Positions 49,498 through 61,574 of a stretch of DNA of 64,000 bases are shown piece after piece. Origin of the DNA: Sipunculus nudus (taxonomy: Eukaryota; Annelida; Sipuncula; Golfingiida; Sipunculidae); the NCBI GenBank assembly GCA_026874595.1, contig CM049307.1:48333678-48397677 (forward strand), written 5' to 3'. Each line of letters opens with the position of its first letter. Position 1 is the stretch's first letter. The translations under genes and the position numbers were made by a program. The notes below the pieces were generated by a model. That model did no database searches, was not told the DNA's origin, and worked only from the letters and a program-made list of their open reading frames with translations.

Positions 49498-49536
49498 CCC
49501 CCCCCCCCTTTCAAACCTCCCCCCCCCCCACCCCCC
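49498..49536 (-). repeat. C-rich tract (C11, C11, C6)
   Basis: Three C runs separated by TTTCAAACCT and A. Complemented, the central part reads GGAGGTTTGAAAGGGGG, which resembles the end of the G-rich motif family, though the match is short. Confidence 0.45.
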
Positions 49537-49959
49537 GGCATCACCAGTTTTATTTCTATTTTCGTAGAAATTGACCGACTTTTATATCCACGCGCTCGGA
49601 CATTTCTTTAAAAATTGTTATATTTCTTTCATTTTTCTATCAATTATGTAATCATCATATTTTCCCATATTCCATATAAAATTTGTATGAAAAAAAAAAA
49701 TAAATAAAAAGCTGTAAAAATTGCTCGTCCACATATTTTTTTAAAAAGGGGCTATGAAACTTGCAGTTTTAAGAAACATAATGTTAATTTTATACAAAGT
49801 ACGTATACTTGACATAATTTATATTTTATATATATGTAGACTATTTATAATGTGGTATATATGTAGACTATGTATACATACAAACCACAACACATACACA
49901 TACATATATAACTATTTACCATTAACTTAATTTATTTTACATGGATTGTTTAATTAGCT

Positions 49960-50105
49960 TTAATAGATAATACCAATCACTGTCGATGGTGGCATTATAT
50001 AAAAACCGATAAAACCGGAGGACCCTGAGAAAACCACCGACCTTTGACGGGTCACTACAACATACTCTCATGGCGACTTTGGGGATCGAACGCGTTCATT
50101 TATGC
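49960..50105 (-). mobile_element. SINE body/tail fragment, minus strand
   Basis: On the minus strand a B-box-like GCGTTCGATCCCC is followed by GTCAAAGGTCGGTGGTTTTC, CAGGGTCCTCCGG and ATAATGCCACCATCG, ending in an A/T-rich tail. I recall this order (GGTCGGTGGTTTCCTCCGGG, then CTCCGG, then ATAATGC..CCACCATCG) from a very common repeat of mollusc and brachiopod genomes. That recollection was not checked. The copy is diverged and its 5' end is not resolved. Two overlapping minus-strand frames just upstream (50068-50346) probably do not encode proteins. Confidence 0.5.
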
Positions 50106-50346
50106 AACAGGTGCCAGCAGTACGTAGTATATATTCAAATCGCGCCCAGCATCGTAGTTTGCACAAACAGGTTTTGTCAGTGATCCATATAGCTGCCAAA
50201 AGTAAATGTTTCGGCGACAGGTACGGTAAATGTAATCCTGACAAGTATTGAACCATTGGGGAAAAGTAATATCCAACGTCACGCGAGCACAGTGGCACGA
50301 CCTCCACATTGTTTCCCTTAGCTGGTTCGTTTCTTCTATGCCACAA

Positions 50347-51164
50347 AAGAATATAAAACCAGCCTCAGACTTTCATTTTTAATTAACTAAAATGTCACCC
50401 TACTATTTATAACTATTAACGTTATGCGAACGGTTTATGAGAGTGAAACAGAACCCGGGTGAATGAACCTTTGAGACTTTGAGTTATGTGTCAGCGTAAC
50501 ACCGACGTAAACGAGCTGGCATAGCATCAGAGAGTGGTGATTACAGAAGCAGACATTGAAAAATAACCTGGGCTATACAGACACGTACAGATAATACATT
50601 GGTCAAACCCAGAATTTGTGGTCATGCAAAGGAGGACCTAGGGACATGAAGTTCTGGCAGGGTATAGTGTGGTAGTTTACATCTAGACTTTATTGGTTTG
50701 TTCCTTTTTTTCTTGCCAAATGCATAGTAAATGTGTATAACAATGGGCCATGTGTATTTTGTTGTCCCGAGCTTTTCAGACTCATTCAAACATGCCAGTA
50801 ATGGGTCCTATATTGGTTTAGAAATAGGTACATATATTGGTTTCCACAGCAAAGCACGCAAGCTCCGGCTCGATCAAGCCAGTCACCCAGTGGTTTTTGA
50901 TCTGTTCCAAACAAAACGTATGGGTATGAGGTGCTTACTGTAGAAAGTATTAATTAAAGAAGCTTAAATTATTCCCCCTCTGTAGAAGTTCTATTGAAAA
51001 GGTTGAATTAGCTATTGAAAAGGTTGAAAAGCGCTATGTTGTCAGATACACTAAACAAAACACTCTCACAGTACATCTATTTAGAACAGCCTACACTTGA
51101 TTTTCAAGGGCGGAGAGCAAAATATCTATGCAAAACTAAAGATCCGGATTAAACAAGAGAAGAT
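50347..51164. other. Unique DNA, no gene seen
   Basis: One 70-codon plus frame at 50731-50943, without a motif. Short near-duplicate GCTATTGAAAAGGTTGAA segments near 50990-51030. Nothing else found. Confidence 0.5.
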
Positions 51165-51600
51165 AAAATGAGAACAAGAAAACATCCAGGGTCAACAAGA
51201 GCAACTAGGGAGAATACGAGGAAATCAATGGTAAACAAGAGAAGGACGAGGGAGAATAAGAGAATATCTAGAGAGAACAAGAGAAAATTCAGAAAGAATA
51301 GGAGAATATTATGGCAGAACATAAGAAAATTCCAATGGGGAAAAGAGGGCATCAAGACAGAACAAAAGTTCCACGGAGAATAAGGGAATATCTAGAGAGA
51401 ACAAGAGAAAATCCAGGGAGAACAGGAGAACATCAAGGCACCACCTTAGAAGACCCAGTGAGGAAAAAAGGTCATCAAGGCAGATCAAAACATGCAAGGA
51501 GAATAAGAGAATATCTAGAGAAAACAAGAGAAAATCCAGGGAGAACAGAAGACCCTGGGAGAATGAGAGAAGATCTAGGTACAACAAGAGAACCAGTTAA
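51165..51600 (+). repeat. Purine-rich minisatellite with higher-order period
   Basis: Built of variants of AGAGAACAAGAGAAAATCC and AGAATAAGAGAATATCTAG. A larger block of about 125 bp (from GGGCATCAAGACAG near 51345 to GGTCATCAAGGCAG near 51470) repeats. The strand bias (A/G on plus) keeps several frames open. The plus strand reads as an Arg/Glu-rich repeat (TRENPGRT, RRIREYLE) and the minus strand as Leu/Phe-rich. The reading frame changes along the array and there are no flanking splice or start signals to favour a real exon. I call it a satellite-like repeat. A low-complexity protein exon cannot be excluded. Confidence 0.75.
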
Positions 51601-52147
51601 TGGGGATCATTTATTTAGAAACAGAAAGTGCACTTAACTGGCCTATCTTTACAATGCAACTTCTGATACGATTAGTTGTCGACGAACGCTTCAATAAAAA
51701 GACCAGTTTTCTTTCATAATGAACTCAAAAGTTAATGATGGCTGATATGTAGTCGACATAACGTGCACTATATTCCTGTAAATATGTTTGATGTTACGGC
51801 ACATATGGTAAGTCATTTGATCCAATGTATTTTCTAAATAAAAATGCCACTCCAAATGTTTGTTTTTTCAATTTACGGCCATATCCGTTTCGTTTCCTGG
51901 ATTCTTTATTTTACAGTCATATCCTATCAATTTCCAGATTTTTTATTTGACGTTTTCTACACTGTCAGTAGAGAAGGAAAAGGAAACAGATTATTTTGAT
52001 CTGAGCTAGGTATTTTTTTTCATTCAACTTGATGGCACATGCTTATATAACAATTGGAATTCATAGCCGAAGCCTATTCCCAGTTCTAATTTTACAATAT
52101 AATAAATATAAAATAAACATTTAATAAATAAACAATATATAAATATT

Positions 52148-52223
<76 letters not shown>

Positions 52224-52963
52224 TATGTATTATTGCAAAAACCTGTGACACAGAATGACCAGGCAAAACGTTTTACTGGACTATTAACAGTACACGAGAA
52301 GGAGAATACAGAATCTTACAATATAAATGCAAAATAATTGTTGATTGTAGAATACAATGTAATTGAGCTTGAAATTAGGGAAATTTAAGTTCAAGCCTGG
52401 AAATTTTGTTTCAAAGATATTTTACAAGGATAACCTATTCAGCACATTATGCTGATTTTCAATAGGGTCGTTGGTCCAGTGAACATTTCAATTGTATACA
52501 CATAAAAGGCAAATTTACTACACTCATCCTATATGAACCAAACTCGCCATGAGATAGTGGCAACGCCATGTCCCTCAGCACTGCAGTGAGAGAGAGCTAC
52601 CCGAACTGGTAAGTCTGCCGAGCGGATCCTCGTTATGGATGAGTAAGTGAGCACGGTGAATATGGAACACATATAAAATAAAAATATAAAATGCTGAACA
52701 TATAGCATGAAGATAAATACATAATTAGTACGCGAATATTGAGGTCTAAGATAAATGTACACTGTAGGATAGTTACTAAAACATATACAATAATATGTAA
52801 ACGAGAATATGCCAATGGCAAATATTAGGTAAGTATACATAGATTATAAAATGTTCTGTTTAATTAAACTCTGTATAAGGGCTTAAAAAGTCTTTGTCGA
52901 AGTTGGAAATCCAACCAAGTGACAACTGATCCCTATAACAAGGGCAAGCATAATATGTAGCAA
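51601..52963. other. AT-rich DNA, no gene seen
   Basis: Unique AT-rich sequence around an AT microsatellite. Two overlapping minus frames at 52529-52840 are Phe/Tyr/Ile-rich and reflect base composition. Confidence 0.5.
52153..52221. repeat. (AT)n microsatellite
   Basis: About 34 perfect AT units. Confidence 0.97.
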
Positions 52964-52971
52964 ATATATGT

Positions 52972-53483
52972 TAGTGGTGGGCCGATCATCGAGCTTTATC
53001 GAAAGTCAGTCGGTTTGCTGCCACTTTCAAGCGCTCGATTACCAAAGGCAACTATCGATTACATCGTAATCATAATAATGAGTCTGTGTTCCCAAATAAG
53101 TTCCTTATGTTACTGAGTATGACACGGTAGATGTGAGAACGGAGGACGTAATAAACCTCTGTGAACTGGCAGGGAGCTGCAGAATTAGCGGGGAGTTTTG
53201 TAACGAGTATATTGCACAACATGGACTGTATGGCGTTAAAATGCTCCATAAATTTTCCGGGTCTATGCAGCAAGTAGATTTCCTGGATTGTCGTTTAATT
53301 CTTGGTTATTATAAATAATTAAAATGAAACTTTTTCAAGCTTATTTTACCAATAATAGGAAAATATAAAGAAGGCAAACTGCAAGTTTTTTTTATATTTG
53401 CCTGAACCGATTATTAATCGATCATCAATCGGTTTGCTCGAACCGATGATCGATTATGAAAAAGGAACCGACTCCCACCACTA
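52972..53483. mobile_element. Short non-autonomous hAT-type element with 8 bp target duplication
   Basis: A perfect 8 bp direct repeat, ATATATGT, flanks it at 52964-52971 and 53484-53491. The termini are a perfect 10 bp inverted repeat, TAGTGGTGGG. The subterminal regions carry CGATCATCG / ATCGATTA-type motifs in both orientations. TAGTGGTGGG-like ends and 8 bp duplications fit hAT elements. At 512 bp it is far too short for a transposase. The two overlapping frames inside (plus 61 and minus 67 codons) show nothing of a hAT dimerisation domain. It differs in its termini from the hAT-type element at 28570-29953, so it is a separate family. Confidence 0.88.
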
Positions 53484-53491
53484 ATATATGT

Positions 53492-54918
53492 ATAAGTATA
53501 CATCTAATTATAAAATATTAGGTGGCATCGATAAAATGTTTACTATCCGAGGCTGACTTGAAGATAAGCTGATTCAAGACAGGGATAGGAATAATAAAAA
53601 ATAGACAAAACACAAAAACGAAAATACAAATCATGATAATCGTGAACTCATTGCCTAAATAAAAAGAAATAAACTAAAACAATACAGTACATATCTAAAT
53701 TACTAGAAATCTAATAAAATGGCGAATATTAAGTAAGAATACATATAATTATAAAATGTTCTGCATCGAATTTTTGTACAAGTGCTTAATATGATCGTTA
53801 TCTGAGGCGGTCTTTAAACTAAATCACAGGTGATTCCGAAGAAAGGGGACAGCGTAACAAAAACTGGACTTGAAACATTTTCTTCTGGGTATAGGTAAGG
53901 TTAAACTGTAGTTAGCAGAAGATCTTGTTTTGTATGGAATCTCTTGATAATTAAGAGCATTTTTTTTTAATTCAGGTACGCCTTCAGACAAACATTTATA
54001 TACACACATAATGTAGCAATATCTTTACTCCACAGTCAGATTATGATTTAAAAATGGCTTGTATTTTTTCACGAGCATGCATAGTACGTATACGTAATGA
54101 TCGTTCACTGTGTTCGGGTCAAGTGGATCAAGTTTTGACGGTTTGTCAGGCGAAATATAAGGCAAATCATAAGTCGATCTTACCCATGGGCAGATTGGTT
54201 TGCATCATTAGTTGATAAGAAAATAAAGCATTTAAAGTTGAAAAAAACCTCCAAAGGTCATATCAAATATACCAGTATAGGCATATTGAAACACGTCATG
54301 ACATATTATTGGATGATTAGGCCCTGTATTAGGTTCAGTCTTTATAATCATGATTACAGTAGGTTTGATTTATACATCCTCATAAATCACAAATATGCCT
54401 GAACCTGACAGGGTCGTTAGGTACAACGTACGTACGGTGCTTTCTTAAATACACGAGGCATTTCGTGCGAACATTATAAATAACAATCAGATGTTAAGCG
54501 GTGATTTCTGCCCAATATTCCCATGTTGTTTATCTGCAGGTATATCGATACACAAACCAATCCCCCAGGGGCCAGTAAACAGAAACCCCGGGGAGGTAGG
54601 AATCGTGAGCTGGATATATATCTATTTCATACCTAGTTACGTGGGAGCTCTCCTCACGTCATGAGCAACAAAGAAATCTCTGCTCACATGGCAAGCAGGT
54701 GATCTAAGTCGGGTTAACCAAAGGCGCAATGTTTCTACCTGCCAGTTTCTTTCCTTGTTGTATATATTCATGTTATATCTTATGTGTAATTTATAACGTG
54801 CCACCAGGGAGAGATGAAGGTCTCTATAAAAGGATTTACATCTTTTCAGTTCGTAGAATAAGGACCATGGGCATTACAATTTACATCCACAAAAAATACA
54901 CTTGTACTTTGTTAAAAG

Positions 54919-54968
<50 letters not shown>

Positions 54969-55624
54969 CGCATATGTATGAAATGGATTTAAATTACTTT
55001 TAGCAATGGTAATCTTTAGCTCTACTGGAGAAGGTAGACATGGTGTCTCCATCTATTATTTTGTATACTGTTTATTTAATATGAGCAAATATAATAAGGC
55101 ACATTTATTTTTTTAATACAGTGGTAGATAATGTAATAAATATACTGCAGAATACAATTTTACAAACATTCCACTGTATAAAGAAGTGCCATGGCTACTA
55201 AAAGATCATACTGACTGATGATAGTAACAACGGTTACAAAAACAGTTTAACTGTAAATATTTTGCATACCCAAAATTTCCGGGTCCACTTAATATCTGCT
55301 TTGTGTTTTACCATTACAAATAAATATTCAATATTTATTGATTATTAACTGTTTATTAGGACACCCATGCTACGTGTTCAATCCTTTTCCAAAATAAAAA
55401 TATATCCCGTCCATCTGAAGAAATGGAACCATTTTTCGGTAACCTATTTTGGTGAAACTAATTATAATAAAGATTTGGTGTTCAAAATAAATTGACAGGT
55501 GGATTTGTCTTTCTGGATAATCTTGTATGGTGGATATGGCGTTTATATTTGCGCCAACCACATATACGTTTTGATTGATAGGATAATACCTCTGCAAAAG
55601 TATACTGTAGCTTAAATGAGCGTG
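53492..55624. other. AT-rich DNA, no gene seen
   Basis: Unique AT-rich sequence with an AT microsatellite. A segment near 53700-53800 (GGCGAATATTAAGTAAG..., ATTATAAAATGTTCTG) resembles 52815-52860 and flanks the hAT-type element on the other side. This could be an older local duplication. Open frames lack motifs. Confidence 0.45.
54923..54966. repeat. (AT)n microsatellite
   Basis: About 22 perfect AT units. Confidence 0.97.
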
Positions 55625-55762
55625 ATCATGGCGGCGGGATGGTTTGTACCTGGATTATCCTATGATGGATCAGGCGTTAATATATTTAAGTTATATCATG
55701 GCGGCGGGATGGTTTGTACCTGGATTATCCTATGATGGATCAGGCGTTAATATATTTAAGTT
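55625..55762 (+). repeat. Exact tandem duplication of a 70 bp unit
   Basis: The segment from ATCATGGCGGCGGGATGG to TATATTTAAGTT is present twice, 70 bp apart, with no mismatch over about 68 bp. Perfect identity in non-coding DNA means a very recent duplication or an assembly or haplotype-merging artefact. The unit has no coding or structural signature. Confidence 0.97.
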
Positions 55763-56043
55763 CCTTAGAAAAGATAATACTGAGATCAGAAGGGATATAT
55801 ATCATTAGAGCGAATCTCTTTTTATGGGGAAAGGGAGGGGTAGTATATGTGTCTGTTCGAGTAGCATGTAAATTTCCATACTAGAAAAGAATTAATTAAT
55901 ACGCATGAATTGGTAAATAGTATTTATACCTTTTTAAAAAGATCCTTTCATCACAAGCTCTGTATCTTAGACGTATATGTGCTTTGTTGATAGATGTTTA
56001 TGTCCAATTCAATTTCAGGTCATTTTCTGCCTCTTAGTACAAG

Positions 56044-56828
56044 TGTAGCATGGATGTGTATTATCCATATTGTTACAGATGTCTCTTTTATTGTGGTACA
56101 TCTGTCTGTAGGCTTCAGTTTCGTGTTAGGCTCAAGCCCTGGGCGTTGCTATGGCGTGTAGAGGCAAAGCGCACGGTTAAATCCGTACTGGTTGAACTCT
56201 CGCGGAGTGTAATAACAGCGATAGCTCTCGTGCTAGTCTGGATTGTTCAAGTGCATGTGTATTGTTCTCTCGATTGTCCGTGAAATAGAAGTGTCTAGAA
56301 TTTTCGGATGAGAAGTTATAAATAGGGGCTGTGTTTTAGAGCAGAGAGAGAGAGGGGAGAGAAATATTCCAGCGGACACAGAAGGGTGTGTGTCAGTTTG
56401 TGGACCTTTTCCGATAACTGCAGCAGTTATAGGTCTTCTTCGAATTTGTGACGGATTTTAAATAGTCTTCAGTTTGCCTTTGGGATCACTGTCAGAACTT
56501 CACTTTTGGATTACAACAAATTTATTTTGTGATTGAACTGGACTGTTTTTCTCTGAGAAGATTTATGTTAACTGTTCATCTGGATTATATGCTCTAGAGG
56601 ACTTATTGTTCTGTGACAGTGGTGGTATCCAGGTAGTGTACATTTTATGTTTTATACTGTGCAATTGTATTGATTTGCTGATGTACTGTTGTTATACTGT
56701 GTAATTGTATTGATTTTGTGTATTGTAATCTTATTGTTGTTTTAAGAATAATTATAGTTATTTGTTAACAAAAAACCACTGACTTCTTTATTCATTCCCC
56801 TAGACAATTCACGCTGCCTAGTGTTACA
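56044..56828 (+). mobile_element. Probable solo LTR of an LTR retrotransposon
   Basis: Starts TGTAGCATGG and ends CCTAGTGTTACA, so the edges are TG...CA and the outer seven bases are an inverted repeat with one mismatch. A TATA box, TATAAATA, lies at 56317-56324, with GAGA-rich sequence just downstream where a transcript would begin. A 25 bp segment, TTATACTGTG then (C/T)AATTGTATTGATTT, is repeated with a 40 bp period at 56652 and 56692. No primer-binding site or gag/pol frame follows, so it would be a lone LTR left by recombination. No matching target duplication was found, the 5' edge is a best guess and no second LTR is present. The 77-codon frame in its first part is not gene-like. Confidence 0.45.
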
Positions 56829-59800
56829 GAATGTGATTTTTTTTTTATCTCGATAACAAAATTTATGCTCTTCACGACTACATGATCTTTTGATATTAGG
56901 TTCCGTAACAATATCTACGAACAGACAACTGTCCTGCGCACACTCGTTTTTCTCTAAAGGAGTAAGGAGGGTGTCGCAGGGGGCAAGGCTCCATCCCCGC
57001 TCCCACCTTTCGTGTTTTATTGAGGAAAAGCTTTCCAGACAATAAAAGTATAACAATGAAATTGTAGTATATGACTAATTATGAAACATGAAAATATCAG
57101 TCATTTTAATATTAACTGTAATACTCCATCTGCAAGACATTGATATTTATAATTATACAATTTATACATAGAGAAATACATATCTAGGAGACGTTTTTTC
57201 TCAAATTGTCATATTATTACTAAGGAAACTGAAGATAATGAATCATGCATCTCAGACATAAATGATTAATAAGATTCTCTTGTTGTGAGTTTTAACATGT
57301 TGAAATGACAATTATGAAGTTATTAACTGATTATATATTTATCTTTTGCCAGTGGGTATATTGCATAACCTAACCCCCTTCCGTCAATTGCGGCTACACC
57401 CCTGTGGGATAAATGGATTCAAGATCCCCGCCATCTCTAATCTTAAATTTAATGTCCTAATTGTATAGGGAAACAAGTGTATGTTTTTATCAGTATAGTC
57501 ATGGAACCATTCCGTTTTCGATTTGTTTGCCACAACTATGGAAGCTATTGCTGTTGGGTATTAGCAAGTATAAAAAGATAAACCGTTCCATCAGAACTAT
57601 GTTATTCTTATATCCTTTTGATTTGAATTTTTTACCCGTTAGGTTTGAAAATATTAAACTTTTGTGATCTATGACATGGATGTCAAAGGTATCGTTACAT
57701 GTTGTTTGATTTTCAAAAGGATAAAGGTCCGCTGATTATTGATGAAATCGAATCATAAAATGATGCATGAGGGTAGATTGATAGTGAACATCCGCTTTCT
57801 GAGCTTTTTCTCAAAAAGGAACTCAGAAAAAACAGATCAATACTGATATAAATCATGTGCCATGTCATATTATTAGCCTAACTGGATAATTATGATAAAT
57901 TATACAATTAAACTAATTTGTATTATAATGTATTATTTTCTACTGGATAAAATCCAAAGCCCCCACATAATGCCAAATTGGGAACTTTAGATAGCAGGAA
58001 TGATGGAGTGGAAATCACAGTCACCATTGGAAGAAATGACAACCTCTCCGTAATGGGCCATTTTCCATGGGTAAAACCAACAGTTTTTCTAGCCCATGAT
58101 GTCAAATGGTCAATTCTAGATAACAGGAATGAAATACTGGAAAAGCGAGAAGCACCATTAAAAAAAGGGTAATTTGCCTACCAGGGCCGGGAAGTCCTCG
58201 TCTGAAGAGATTCAATTTCCGGAAGTCAGAAATGCTGGGTAAATTTACGGCTTCGGAATAAATCTGAGCGATATCTAGCAAGGGTTAATTGAGGTCAAAT
58301 TCTTACAGATGAATATCAGTGTTATTAGATCTTGCCGCACAAAACCGATATGTCCTAATTAAGAAATTTCGTTAACATTGAGAACACGAAGATCTTATCT
58401 CAGTTTGCTGGAGAGATGTAGCCAGAAGGGTGTTATTTGAGATGATGGCAGACTCGCTCTCGACCCTGTATGATCGGATTTTAATGCCGTTTGAGACAGG
58501 TTTACAATTTGTGCATAGAAGAAACCCCAGAAATTAAGTTTTATTGTTTAAGCACTATAGAAAACAAGTTTATACTTTTGATGAGTATCACATTTGCAAC
58601 AAAATAAGCGAGCATGTGAATCATGTGTGAACATTTCTTAAGGGTAAGGTTCGTAACTTATCTAAATCTAACATAATTTTAGTTCAGGATTAATAGACCA
58701 ATAAACCTCTCAGATATGAAGACATTACCATTTTACAAAGAGTTTTCTGACGTATCAGTGTCTACATCTTATCAGATCATTGTCTATCCGCGAATTCGGA
58801 CAAGAAATATCTGTATTTGATTAATATTACAGTCTGGTTTGATTCAGAAGTTGACATTTCTTGGCACACGTATAAGGTATGGCCAAGGAGGAGTGGAAAT
58901 CTAGTTAGTCCGGTTGGCCATCGCAACGAGAGGATATTATGACGTCATTCTCATTTACCCAAATGCCATGATGCCGAACCTATAGAGAGTCAGGTCTTCA
59001 CTTTAGCACATGGACGTAGGAGGTAACTTCATTGTGCACAGAACATCTCAAAATATTCTAAGTTGATTTTAATGAAACGTTGAGGAAAAGTGGACCATAG
59101 CACAACTTTTATGGCGGATCGGTTATTCGTCATATGTCGTGCAGGAAAAAAAACACGCAGAATAAAAAGTTTGGTTGAATCTTTATCGCGATCCGTATAA
59201 CAATTTCAACGACCAAATAATCATTTATTTTTTCCCTCCACGACTCATCATTAACCAAATTTCATCAAAATTCATGGAGAACTTTCAAAGATTCTACTTG
59301 AACACAAATAGAAACAACCACAGCTGATCAAAAAGCCTTTGCTACCTTCATTGGTGGATATTAACAGGTCAAGACACGGATACTGAATAAAAAGAAAGCG
59401 GCATAACCGAAAGTAACGAGAGACTATCAAATAAGACTAATTAAATGACGGGATATTTTCTTGAGTAAAATCTATCATACATCATTCAATAGGCCGCGAG
59501 AACTAATGCGGAAATGTAATCAAGCTTATAAGAAATTGCTTCACATTATCATATAGTGTAACTGTTCACTTCACGATACAGTTTTGGTTCCGGTGAAATT
59601 ATTTTTTTAATAAACGGTTTAGCGATCGGCAGACTCTCCTTTTACCTATATGTCTTCAAACTATACCGATACTTGACATTTTTTATACTTGTACAATTTA
59701 GTCCAAGTAACTACAAAAATAACCGAAGCAGTAACCCATCTGGCCAAATTTACCGAAATTAGTTGTTGAGATATTATACCAGACGTAGTCTAGTCGTTTA

Positions 59801-61574
59801 GACATTGAACGCCGAAGATGAATATCCTGTCTATACTCGAGGCGTCAAGGAGTCTGCTGAAATTTAAGCCTGTCGGTCCCTAATCTGTATAATGTTTAAA
59901 TAATAATGATTTTTGTTATTTCTGGAATCATCCTAACCCTCTATCGGAAAGAAGTCTGTCTTGTCACATGGAGACGATTAGGATAAAAACATTTCATTTA
60001 TGTCATAAAGACACACTCAATCTAACAAGTTAGACGACCCTAATTCAAAGCTATAGAAGTTTAAAATCAAACTTCTTTGAAAATGGTAAATATTAGAGTA
60101 TGTGACCTACGCAGTATATTATAAGCTCCGTAAGTCGCGGTAAATTTTCTCCATTACACCATTTGAGGCACTCGATGGTCGGATGTTTCCAGTAATGCTT
60201 CAAAATACCATACCCAAAATCAATGAGGTTTAGTCAGAACACATTATCTATCACCATAACACATTTAGTAACTGTCATCATTTTCCAGCACACAGGACCA
60301 ACCATCTAACCTTTAAAATCCGTAACTTTTATGAGCTAACAAGTCCTTTTGGAGGAGCAGGTCAATGAAGTCAGCACCGAGGCCTATTCCACACTGAGAC
60401 TTCAGCGCTGATACAGAATTCAGGCTCGGGACGCAGACGGATGATGCAATTTACCGCTTAATGCTGCATTCGAAATTCAGCGAAGACGGTGGTGACAGAA
60501 GAAATTCCCATGCTCTAACGCGATCTTTTGTGCGGAAGCGGTCCTTTAGCGTTTTCCCCCAAGCTGCTAATTTTTAAACCAGACGCAGCGTTTTATCTCT
60601 GTTGCCTGTCTGTACGGGTCTTGTCCCCAGGCAAAGCACGGACTCCTACCAAGGTGCTTTTACCAGGGGAAGTTCTGCTGGTGAATTCTTTATCTGCAAG
60701 GATATGAGCCGATGACTGATGTAGTTACTGACAGGCAGTCTCACCAAGACAACCATTACAACGGGCAGAGGTAGTGTTGCATGTCAGACAAATATTATTA
60801 GGGCCACGTCTGCAATGTCGTGAACACTATGGGCGGGCCTGTCATAACCAGCTCGTTGAGATTCAAAGTCAGAAACGTCCCCAAGGAAAACGCTCTGCAG
60901 CTTAAATATGCTACTTTCAAATATACCGTAGTTTGTATCTTTATGGAATCCGAAAGTAGATTTTTACATGTTATTAGGTAAAGCATGCTGTAAACCGACA
61001 TGAAGGGTGTTGTCATAGAAATCCGATCCGTGAATCCGAGGAGGAAAATTTAAAAGATATCGTTAAGTACTGTCAGGCAGCGTCCACTGAGATTTAATTA
61101 ATACCTCCCCTTAAGTAAATTAATAATTCGGGTATATGATTCATTTTCATGTTTCAATTGTTTCTTCACTCGTTTGACCATATATTACACATCCAATCAT
61201 GCAGTGCCATGATCTATGTTTTCTGTCCTATTCTTTAGAGAATCATACAATGTACGCTTTGGAAAAATTGGCATTGAAATCACTTCAGTTTGTGATACGC
61301 AAAGATGCATGCCCTTATAAAATGACGGGCAAATATAACGCATAAATATGGGAGAAAATCAGATAAATAGTAACTGTACACTTGACAGGGAAACATAAAT
61401 AAGAGGTTACTTTTATAATAAGAAATAAAAGTATTCTTTTATATAAATAAACCATTTAATGTCTCGTATGTCTGTCCTTGTCACATTCTGTCACAATTAA
61501 TCCATATGCTCATTGACTTATATTCTACCTCCATGGTATGAACAAGGAAAAATAGTTTCAAAGAGTAATGTTAA
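56829..61574. other. Unique DNA, no gene supported
   Basis: Holds a degenerate tandem pair (listed separately), a hairpin TTTCTGAG...CTCAGAAA at about 57798-57832, a CRE palindrome TGACGTCA at 58940-58947, and unique GC-richer stretches at about 58170-58300 and 60340-60720 that lack long frames. I see no RNA gene. Confidence 0.45.
57967..58165 (+). repeat. Degenerate tandem pair, period about 130 bp
   Basis: ATGCCAAATTGGGAACTTTA, then GATAGCAGGAATGATGGAG and GTGGAAATC aligns with ATGTCAAATGGTCAATTCTA, then GATAACAGGAATGAAATAC and CTGGAAAAG. A shared CACCATT follows in both. Identity is roughly 70% by eye over about 65 bp. It may be part of an old transposon. Confidence 0.5.

Noticed and set aside
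56050-56283. 77-codon plus frame
   Set aside because: It lies in the upstream part of the probable LTR and has no gag-like or other recognisable motif.
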